From: Chloroflexota bacterium
Lineage (GTDB): Bacteria; Chloroflexota; Dehalococcoidia; UBA1151; UBA1328
DNA length: 12,938 nt
Reading direction: 5' to 3'
Assembly (NCBI GenBank): GCA_002687335.1
Contig: NYZY01000056.1
Span: forward strand, 1 to 12,938
Shown here: positions 7,483 through 12,938 of the stretch, piece after piece
Numbering within the stretch: the first letter of the stretch is position 1
How the letters are laid out: every line of letters starts with the position of its first letter
Translations under genes and position numbers: made by a program
Notes under the pieces: generated by a model
What the model was told of the DNA's origin: nothing
Seen by the model: the letters and a program-made list of their open reading frames with translations, nothing else
The model's database searches: none

Positions 7483-8652
7483 TCAGCTGGTGCTCCATTC
7501 GCTGATGTCGTCTTGTTCAATGTGCATGCCGAAGCCAGGGTCTGATGATGGAACTATCTTGCCATTTACTGGTATTGCGGTGCCGGGGATACGGATGGTG
7601 TCTTCGAGTGGAACACCGGGATCTGTGCCCAGCCAGTATTCTGCCATTGGGGATTCGGTAGCTGCCATTGCGAAGTGTTGTCCGAACGGATTATTGGCAC
7701 CGCCATGAGGGATGGTAGCGATTCCAGCAATTTCTCCGATTGTATGTATTTTCATTGCCTCAGTTAGCCCTCCACCCCAATTTAGATCAGGCTGCAGGAT
7801 ATCTGCCGCACGTTTTTCAACGAGGTCAAGGAACGCGTGTCGACCGTGATGGTCCTCGCCCGTAGCGATTGCGACCCATGGTGCTGATTTTCGTAGTCTG
7901 GCGAGGCCGTCATTGTCTGTAGGAACTAATGGTTCCTCAAGCCACCGTAGATTGTATGGTCGCAAATGTTCAAGCAGGCGCTGGGCGAACTCGAAGTTGT
8001 AAGACATCACCGGATTGATCATTAAGTCGTGTTCTGCACCCACGCGTTCTCTTGCTTGAGAGACGTGATCGATCACAGCCTTGATGCCGGCATCTCCGTC
8101 GGAGTAGTGCGATGGGTTAGTGATCTTAAATTTGGTGAAACCGAGTTCCTGAGACCAGTCCAAATCGTCGGATGTTGCGTAGCACGTAATAGATTCACGT
8201 ACCGGTCCACCGAGAAGTGAGTAAACGGGTTGATTAAGAATCTTGCCTTTGAGATCCCATAGCGCTAGATCAACCCCACTCATTGCGGTTGAAGCTGTAC
8301 CTGAAGTTCCGAACCTTTGAGAGACCCGCACGATCAAGTCATTCAGGTGTTCGATTGCCATGCAGTTTTGGCCTTCGATAATCGGAGCTATTACGGTGTT
8401 AATGAAGGCGGATACGGGTTCGCCAAATGCACACTGCCCAAGGCCCCATGTGCCGTCTTCTGCGACTACTCTTACCCATACTGTATCTAGCTGGCCTGCG
8501 GGCATATCGTGAGGGTATCGCGAAAACCTAGGGTATAAATTTATAGGCATAGCTCGTTTAGCGGACTTATTCCATGACGGGCGACGTGGGTTAACCTCAC
8601 TGGTTTGCTCCGGTAGGCTTACTCGTACGGATCTGACTGATTTAATTTTCAA
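7483..8652 (-). CDS. enolase superfamily, L-rhamnonate-dehydratase-like (enolase B)
   Basis: Tandem paralog of enolase A, 389 residues, first gene of the leftward run. It has GVDLALWDLKGK (126-137), CYATSDDLDW (157-166), LRPYNLRWLEEPLVP (230-244), GEDHHGRH (265-272), DILQPDLNWGGG (284-295), IPHGGAN (314-320) and MAEYW (336-340). Predicted roles are Mg ligands E239 and E266, the dyad D289-H316 and E338. As in enolase A, the first Mg ligand is Asn (N213 in MINPVMS). It differs from A at the pocket: GEDH in place of GEHH, and a different N-terminal substrate loop (about residues 20-45), so the two copies probably act on different substrates or isomers. The start is an unusual TTG at 8652, supported by the MKIK alignment with A and by AAGAGAA upstream; no ATG lies nearby in frame. 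Which sugar acid it uses cannot be read from the sequence. Confidence 0.88.
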   Translation of the reverse strand: MKIKSVRSVRVSLPEQTSEVNPRRPSWNKSAKRAMPINLYPRFSRYPHDMPAGQLDTVWVRVVAEDGTWGLGQCAFGEPVSAFINTVIAPIIEGQNCMAIEHLNDLIVRVSQRFGTSGTASTAMSGVDLALWDLKGKILNQPVYSLLGGPVRESITCYATSDDLDWSQELGFTKFKITNPSHYSDGDAGIKAVIDHVSQARERVGAEHDLMINPVMSYNFEFAQRLLEHLRPYNLRWLEEPLVPTDNDGLARLRKSAPWVAIATGEDHHGRHAFLDLVEKRAADILQPDLNWGGGLTEAMKIHTIGEIAGIATIPHGGANNPFGQHFAMAATESPMAEYWLGTDPGVPLEDTIRIPGTAIPVNGKIVPSSDPGFGMHIEQDDISEWSTS

Positions 8653-8693
8653 CTAAATTCTCTTTTGATGTGAGATACCAGACTAAGCGACAA

Positions 8694-8723
8694 TTGATAT
8701 TCGCCGAGGCGAAAGTCTACCAA
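8694..8723. promoter_or_regulatory. candidate overlapping divergent promoters with palindromic operator
   Basis: The 91-bp gap between the divergent enolase B and deacylase genes holds a perfect palindrome, TTCGCC-ga-GGCGAA (8700-8713). It falls inside the 18-nt spacer between two hexamers that can be read on either strand: TTGATA/TACCAA on plus (8694-8699, 8718-8723) and TTGGTA/TATCAA on minus. The -35 of the plus reading and both boxes of the minus reading are fair matches to sigma-70 consensus; the plus -10 is poor. A dimeric repressor or activator site controlling both operons is the natural inference. No regulator gene is in the window. Confidence 0.45.
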
Positions 8724-8730
8724 TACAAGC

Positions 8731-8735
8731 GGGAG
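8731..8735 (+). promoter_or_regulatory. Shine-Dalgarno GGGAG of the deacylase gene
   Basis: GGGAG ends 8 nt before the GTG at 8744, which supports that non-ATG start. No in-frame ATG lies between it and the conserved domain until residue 35. Confidence 0.6.
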
Positions 8736-8743
8736 AAAGATCG

Positions 8744-9754
8744 GTGATAACTCAATCAGTTAGCCTGGATCATTTTCAATCATCATGGTCGGATGAACCA
8801 GGTTATGAACAGCTGTTAGTTAATCGGATTCATCATTCAGGAGAGATGATTGAACTGCCCGTAGCGCGTATCCGTGGTGCTCAACCCGGACCCTTTCTTA
8901 CAGTAATGTCTGGGATGCATGCAGGAGAGTACTCGGGGATTCTTGCTGCCCAGAAACTTATTTCAACTGTAGATCCGATGGAACTTTCAGGGACTCTTGT
9001 TGTTATTCCTGTGATTTCAACTCGCGCGTTCATGGAACGAAATATGCAGTTGAGTCCTATTGATCAGAAAGAGGTTCATTTTATTCGACCAGGAAATTCC
9101 GATGGGACATACAGTGATTTACTGATCGACACACTTTTTGAGGTGGTAAAAAACTCAGATTACCTTATTGATTCACACGCGGGAGAGATGGCCCAGGCCT
9201 TAATGCCCTGGGTTCCGATTCCCATTAAAGGTTCTAAGAACTTGACTGAGAAGTCACTCTCGCTTGCTCGTGGGTTTGATGTCAAATACATCGAACCGAG
9301 AAATGAGGAAGTTTCGATCCCACCGTTTTGTCTGGCTCTTCTGGAAGAAGGGATTCCTAATATATGGGTTGAGTGTGGAAAAAACGGTGTTCCTACTCCA
9401 AAAGATACCGCTACTCATTTAGAAGGCTATATAGCTGCTATGCAAACGCTGGATATGATTGATGGAGAACCGGCCCGTCCACCCCAGGAAGTCCTAAAAG
9501 GCCGACGCTATCAAATCAATGCGAATATGTCCGGCGTATGGCATCCCGCGGTCAATGAAGGGGAAATCGTTGAATCTGGTCAGTACCTAGGACGTATGAC
9601 TGATTATTTTGGCAACACACTAGAGGAGTTTCATGCTCCACATCGCTCACTCATTTTGTACTACTGGTCAAGCCCTGCTATTAATGTAAATCGTCGACCT
9701 TTTGGATATGACTGGCATAGTGGTCTTGTTAGTTTGCTAGACCTTGAGTCATAA
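8744..9754 (+). CDS. M14-type deacylase (succinylglutamate desuccinylase/aspartoacylase family)
   Basis: A 336-residue zinc carboxypeptidase-fold deacylase of the AstE/AspA group (COG3608-like), which removes acyl groups from N-acyl amino acids or related amides in the cytoplasm. The zinc site is clear: GMHAGE at 57-62 supplies H59 and E62, and DSHAGE at 143-148 supplies H145; the catalytic Glu is E210 in IWVECG (207-212). A beta-rich C-terminal part from about residue 250 (VWHPAVNEGEIVESGQYLG) looks like the barrel-sandwich half found in this family. The start is GTG at 8744 with a good GGGAG. The gene leads a rightward pair with the M19 gene, 7 nt apart, and shares the divergent control region with the enolase operon. 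The family includes ectoine-pathway and amino-acid-catabolism enzymes; the substrate here is not determinable. Confidence 0.87.
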   Translation: MITQSVSLDHFQSSWSDEPGYEQLLVNRIHHSGEMIELPVARIRGAQPGPFLTVMSGMHAGEYSGILAAQKLISTVDPMELSGTLVVIPVISTRAFMERNMQLSPIDQKEVHFIRPGNSDGTYSDLLIDTLFEVVKNSDYLIDSHAGEMAQALMPWVPIPIKGSKNLTEKSLSLARGFDVKYIEPRNEEVSIPPFCLALLEEGIPNIWVECGKNGVPTPKDTATHLEGYIAAMQTLDMIDGEPARPPQEVLKGRRYQINANMSGVWHPAVNEGEIVESGQYLGRMTDYFGNTLEEFHAPHRSLILYYWSSPAINVNRRPFGYDWHSGLVSLLDLES

Positions 9755-9761
9755 TCTCACA

Positions 9762-10769
9762 ATGTCTGATTTTCCTGTTTATCTTGCACACGATCACACC
9801 CAACGAGCGGAGGACTATTTGCGAGATCTTCAAGGTGGAGTTACCGGTAAGATCCTTCACCTTACAATTGACTCGTGGATTGAAGCGCCAACGAAACAAA
9901 AATACCTTGAAGCCTATGACAGTTACGATGGTTTTAGGCAACGTGGCCTTGATGCGTTAACGAAATTGCATGCCATCGCCGATGACCCTAGAAATAAGGT
10001 TTGTGTCATCCGAGAGTTTTCGGATCTTGAGATGGCTCGAAGTGCAGGTCAACTGGCTGTTATTGCGGGCAATGAAGGTGGCAAAATTCTGGGCTCCCAC
10101 ACAGGTTTAATCGATGCTTGGTTTCCCATGGGTTTGCGACATGTTCAATTTAACTGGGCCATGCCGAACTTGTTGGGTGCTTCACAGACACAAGAAGACG
10201 ATCCGGATCAACCTGGTCTTACGCAGCTTGGCCGAGAGGCGATCGAAATAATGAACGCGCGGGGAATGATAGTTGATGTCTCACATTCTGCTCCTCAAAC
10301 CATTATCGATGCGTTAGAAACTACTTCTAAACCGATATTGAATTCTCATTCTGGTGGTCGATCTATTGCGGACAAACAACAGAATTTGTGGGATGGCCAG
10401 ATACGTGCCATGGCGGATAATGGAGGTGTGATAGGGATGCATTTTTGTTCAAGATTGGTACTTGGACAAAATGGTGTGCAAGCAGAAATCAGTGACGTTG
10501 TGCGTCAGATCCGCTACGTGTACGAAGTTGGCGGAATTGATGTGGTTGGGTTGGGTCCTGATTGGGTTTTAGGTGATCCTGCTAGAGATGTTCCTTATTT
10601 GCGTAACACCGATCAAGAAGATTTGACCTGGGCAAAGGGATTGGAAGATTCAGGTGAATTACCAAATCTGTGGGATCCACTATCAGCATCAGGTTTTACG
10701 TCTGCTGAAATTGAGAAGATAGCTGGTGGAAATATGCTGAGATTGTTCAGGGATGTTTTACCAGGCTAA
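9762..10769 (+). CDS. membrane-dipeptidase-like protein (peptidase family M19), altered HxD motif
   Basis: A 335-residue protein of the M19 renal dipeptidase family, TIM-barrel dizinc enzymes that cut dipeptides and often tolerate D-residues. The bridging Glu is E105 (GNEGG 103-107); metal histidines are H175 (DVSHS) and H196 (NSHSGGRS), 21 residues apart as in renal dipeptidase; D267 (LGPDWV) is the catalytic Asp equivalent. GLTQLGREAIEIMN (152-165) and NGGVIGMHF (220-228) are typical. The N-terminal HxD metal motif reads H10-D11-H12 instead, so the Asp ligand appears replaced by His. I start at ATG 9762, 7 nt after the deacylase stop; a TTG at 9744 would add six residues and overlap that gene. 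No signal peptide is seen, so it is likely cytoplasmic. Coupling to a deacylase suggests stepwise release of amino acids from acylated peptides. Confidence 0.85.
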   Translation: MSDFPVYLAHDHTQRAEDYLRDLQGGVTGKILHLTIDSWIEAPTKQKYLEAYDSYDGFRQRGLDALTKLHAIADDPRNKVCVIREFSDLEMARSAGQLAVIAGNEGGKILGSHTGLIDAWFPMGLRHVQFNWAMPNLLGASQTQEDDPDQPGLTQLGREAIEIMNARGMIVDVSHSAPQTIIDALETTSKPILNSHSGGRSIADKQQNLWDGQIRAMADNGGVIGMHFCSRLVLGQNGVQAEISDVVRQIRYVYEVGGIDVVGLGPDWVLGDPARDVPYLRNTDQEDLTWAKGLEDSGELPNLWDPLSASGFTSAEIEKIAGGNMLRLFRDVLPG

Positions 10770-10823
10770 GAGGGGTAGGTTGAAGTAGTGGGTTAACAAA
10801 AGACGACGTTAATACAGTTGATT

Positions 10824-10841
10824 TTTGCTGGGAGCGGCAAA
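10824..10841. terminator. weak hairpin between convergent genes
   Basis: TTTGCT and GGCAAA pair over a 6-nt loop (five Watson-Crick pairs plus one G-U) in the 101-bp space between the convergent M19 and nudC genes. A convergent gap is where a bidirectional terminator is expected, but the stem is short and no good U-tract follows on either strand, so this is only a candidate. Confidence 0.25.
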
Positions 10842-10870
10842 TTTGGTTCAGGGATAATTTCTCACACCTG

Positions 10871-11797
10871 CTATCTATTCATTTCATATGCCCATGCCTT
10901 GATCAGGTGATGTGCGATCGCGATAGGGCCGGGGATATTAACGTCGTCTAGCTTGTCTTCTAACGCTAGTTTTACGTCTTCCTTGGTGAACCATCTAACA
11001 TCTGACATTTCGCCCGGGTCAGAGACGATTTCATCCGATATCGCTTCCGCATGACATCCGATCATGAGGGAAGACGGAAAAGGCCAGGGCTGAGATGAAT
11101 GGTATGTAACTTTTCCGACTTCTAATCCGGATTCCTCTCGCACTTCCCGCCTGACACCTTCTTCTATTGATTCTCCTTGGTCCATAAATCCAGCAAGGCA
11201 TGAATAGAAAGTCGAATTTGAGCGAGCGAGTGTCTGGCCCATTACGCATCGTTCACCTTTGTAAACAAGCATGATGGCTACTGGATCAGTTCTTGGAAAA
11301 TGTTGCGTTTTACATTTACCGCATTCGCGCATTAAACCGCCGCGCTGACTTTGAGACTCAGTCCCACAGACAGAGCAGAACCTGTTCTGAGCATGCCAGT
11401 TCAGATTTGAACGGGCTTGTGCAAGGATTCCAGATTGTTCGTTAGTTATTGAAATGGCGGCTGAACGACCGTCTTCAAAATCAGCCTGTCCCATAAAACT
11501 TGAGATGTCAGATTGCTTTTCGACCAGAGTTACATCTACAGCAAAGCAGGGATTTCGTTCGTTATCGAAGCCCAGAAATATAGGGTCGCCGACTTCTTTA
11601 GCCACTTGGTTTAGAAATTGGTTGCCAATCCAGGCTAGTTCAGCTCGTTCCTTTTTGAGTATTAGTGGATTAAGCGTGTGAAAAGGCAGAAATTTGGCGT
11701 TGTCCTGCCAAACCATATTCTTGAGTAACTGTTCGTCTCGACGCTCAATGTCACCTCTATCTAACGGGTTTCCGGCGAATATGTGGGTATACGACAC
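10871..11797 (-). CDS. nudC: NADH pyrophosphatase / RNA decapping Nudix hydrolase NudC
   Basis: A 308-residue NudC, which cleaves NAD(H) to NMN(H) and AMP and removes NAD caps from RNA 5' ends. The zinc ribbon is intact (C141, C144, C159, C162), preceded by an N-terminal domain of about 135 residues. The Nudix box fits GX5EX7REUXEEXGU exactly at residues 203-225 (G203, E209, R217, E218, E221, E222, G224). The NudC-specific SQPWPFPSS follows at 235-243 and separates it from other Nudix enzymes. The start is GTG at 11797 with GAGGAA (11806-11811) 8 nt upstream; length is close to the family norm (E. coli about 257) with a modestly longer N-terminal part. It is convergent with the M19 gene and separated by 166 bp from the enolase C gene on the same strand, so it may have its own promoter. 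It is a housekeeping gene rather than part of the catabolic set. Confidence 0.95.
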   Translation of the reverse strand: MSYTHIFAGNPLDRGDIERRDEQLLKNMVWQDNAKFLPFHTLNPLILKKERAELAWIGNQFLNQVAKEVGDPIFLGFDNERNPCFAVDVTLVEKQSDISSFMGQADFEDGRSAAISITNEQSGILAQARSNLNWHAQNRFCSVCGTESQSQRGGLMRECGKCKTQHFPRTDPVAIMLVYKGERCVMGQTLARSNSTFYSCLAGFMDQGESIEEGVRREVREESGLEVGKVTYHSSQPWPFPSSLMIGCHAEAISDEIVSDPGEMSDVRWFTKEDVKLALEDKLDDVNIPGPIAIAHHLIKAWAYEMNR

Positions 11798-11884
11798 CTA
11801 TCCAGTTCCTCATTCTTGTGACTTGGGCGTGGTTTTAGTTCATGTAGTTTTATCTTGACTCGATCACCGTTTGGCGTCGTTCGG

Positions 11885-11930
11885 GCAGCAATTGGATTAA
11901 TCCTTACCTCCAAAGATTTCCAATTGTTGT
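11885..11930 (-). repeat. long imperfect hairpin upstream of nudC
   Basis: Perfect 8-bp arms CAATTGGA (11889-11896) and TCCAATTG (11919-11926) extend outwards by four more pairs (two of them G-U on the plus strand) and inwards by AATC/GATT after a 2-nt bulge, leaving a 12-nt loop (11903-11914). On the minus strand the loop reads TTTGGAGGTAAG, which exposes a Shine-Dalgarno-like GGAGG. It lies 34 nt beyond the enolase C stop and about 90 nt upstream of nudC. No U-run follows, so it is not a standard terminator; a 3'-end stabilising hairpin, a regulator site or a leader structure are options. Confidence 0.45.
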
Positions 11931-11963
11931 CCTATGGTCGGGTAATTGTAAGAGGTATCGTAG

Positions 11964-12938
11964 CTAGTCATCATCCTGAGTGGCCCATGCATTGGTGGAT
12001 TTGTTCGAACTGTTCCACCATCCTGGCTGGGCTTCGGGTGAATCGGCATCGATCTTGAATTCCTCCAATGCCTCAGGGATAAGTTCGATCCCAAGTCCCG
12101 GCCGACCATTAGGGAATATAGAGCCATTTCGAATGTCAAACATCGGTGTGATGACTTTTTCAAAAGTTTTAAACCATGTGTGCAGGCATTCCTCGCGATA
12201 CAAGTTTGGAATGGCTATCGAAGCCTGGAAGGAGGCTGCAATTGCCACCGGACCAAGCGCGTCGTGCGGACTTACTCTTATGTATTGCGTTTCTGCCATA
12301 GAAGCGATGCGTCGGATCTCACTGATGCCTCCGCACCACGCAATGTCGGGCATTATGTAATCGACCAGCCTGTCGCGGAGGATTTCATCGTAGTCCCAGC
12401 GTGTAAAGTGACGCTCGCCTACGCATAGCGGGACACTCGTGTTTTCGCGTATTTGGCGAAGTGAGTTGTGGTTTTCCACGTGTGTAGGTTCTTCGAACCA
12501 TACGAGGTCAACATGTTCTATAGCGTTTGCTGCTTTAATCGCTGACGCAACGTCCATTCTTGCATGAGCGTCTACAAGAAGTTCGTAGTTGGGGCCAACG
12601 GTCTCTCTTAGAGCTTCCATCCATTCGACGGCATCTGCAATCGCCTTAGGTTCCATCCGTTCGACCATGTTTGCGCCGTAGTACGTTTCACCCATTGTGC
12701 GCCGATTTGGAAACGGGTCGGTTTTGATTGCCTCATAACCTGCCTCAACTGTGAGCTTTGCCTCTTCTATCAGCACGTCGATGCCCTTACCGAAGCTGAT
12801 GTCTCTAACGTGTGTGTAAAGAGGGACACTTTCGTGGACCGGACCTCCCAGCAGGTCGTAAATGGGTGCCCCCAGAACTTTGCCTTTAATGTCCCATAAG
12901 GCGATGTCTATTGCGCTAATTAAATGAGATATATAGCC
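11964..12938 (-). CDS. enolase superfamily, galactonate-dehydratase-like (enolase C), 5' end outside window
   Basis: Partial gene: 324 residues are visible and the frame stays open to the right edge, where it reads SAIDIALWDIKGK, the conserved N-terminal-to-barrel junction; roughly the first 80 residues are missing. A GTG at 12776 is internal, not the start. Catalytic features numbered from the first visible residue are K72 (IKTDPFP), D123 (LLVDAHAR), E149 (WFEEP), E175 (GERHFTRWD), D198 (IMPD) and H225 (SPHDALGP). The GER..RWD and PH..LGP motifs place it nearer D-galactonate dehydratase and related sugar-acid dehydratases than the rhamnonate dehydratase-like pair at 6279-8652. All three Mg ligands are acidic here, unlike in that pair. 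The last 25 residues (tail ending DDD) are beyond the usual family end. The substrate is unassigned. Confidence 0.88.
   Translation of the reverse strand, partial: GYISHLISAIDIALWDIKGKVLGAPIYDLLGGPVHESVPLYTHVRDISFGKGIDVLIEEAKLTVEAGYEAIKTDPFPNRRTMGETYYGANMVERMEPKAIADAVEWMEALRETVGPNYELLVDAHARMDVASAIKAANAIEHVDLVWFEEPTHVENHNSLRQIRENTSVPLCVGERHFTRWDYDEILRDRLVDYIMPDIAWCGGISEIRRIASMAETQYIRVSPHDALGPVAIAASFQASIAIPNLYREECLHTWFKTFEKVITPMFDIRNGSIFPNGRPGLGIELIPEALEEFKIDADSPEAQPGWWNSSNKSTNAWATQDDD

Noticed and set aside
7482..7520. TTG start giving enolase A 13 extra N-terminal residues
   Set aside because: It would lie inside the enolase B gene, and the ATG at 7481 gives an N-terminus aligning residue for residue with enolase B (MKIKNVR/MKIKSVR).
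11964..12776. Complete 270-residue enolase C starting at GTG 12776
   Set aside because: The same frame stays open to 12938 and encodes conserved superfamily sequence (ALWDIKGK, LLGGPV), so the GTG is an internal Val and the gene is cut by the window edge.
1..12938. CRISPR arrays, tRNA/rRNA genes, transposons, prophage or defence genes
   Set aside because: I looked for regularly spaced repeats, tRNA-like cloverleaf ends, transposase motifs and known defence domains and saw none; nearly all bases are in recognisable metabolic genes.

Overview
This is a gene-dense window (ten complete protein genes and one cut by the right edge) of moderate, slightly AT-leaning composition. I see no RNA genes, insertion sequences, CRISPR arrays or phage genes, and no gap between genes exceeds about 250 bases. 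The gene content suggests a free-living heterotrophic bacterium with an enlarged set of sugar-acid enzymes. Three enolase-superfamily genes within 13 kb, a DUF1501/DUF1800 pair without export signals and several scavenging hydrolases recall marine Chloroflexota of the SAR202 group, which are known for expanded enolase-superfamily paralogs. That assignment is inference from gene content; no marker gene is present.

Layout. (1) 22-2610, minus strand: DUF1800 then DUF1501, a common bacterial pair, both apparently cytoplasmic here. (2) 2858-8652, minus strand: a five-gene run read from right to left: L-rhamnonate-dehydratase-like enolase B, paralogous enolase A (1 nt after B), FAD-dependent oxidoreductase (ATGA overlap with A), COG3618-type amidohydrolase/lactonase, and a radical-SAM anaerobic sulfatase maturase with a C-terminal SEC-C zinc motif. 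(3) 8653-8743: a 91-bp divergent promoter region centred on a perfect 14-nt palindrome. (4) 8744-10769, plus strand: an M14-type deacylase and an M19 dipeptidase-like enzyme, 7 nt apart. (5) 10871-11797, minus strand: NudC NADH pyrophosphatase. (6) 11964 to the right edge, minus strand: a third enolase-superfamily dehydratase of the galactonate-dehydratase-like type, lacking its N-terminus in this window.

How the genes may work together. Lactonase plus sugar-acid dehydratase is the core of oxidative, non-phosphorylating breakdown of L-rhamnose, L-fucose and related sugars (lactone to aldonate to 2-keto-3-deoxy acid). A sulfatase maturase in the same run would fit sulfated deoxysugar polymers such as fucoidan or ulvan, but no sulfatase, sugar dehydrogenase, aldolase or transporter lies in the window, so this is a hypothesis. 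A second reading is scavenging of acylated or D-amino-acid-containing compounds, from the deacylase, the M19 dipeptidase and the D-amino-acid-oxidase-fold enzyme.

The points most worth a second look are an Asp-to-Asn change at the first predicted Mg ligand in both tandem enolases, an HxD-to-HxH change at the metal site of the M19 protein, the SEC-C tail on the sulfatase maturase, and the palindrome in the divergent promoter. I found no obvious defence system or other clearly new multi-gene machine.
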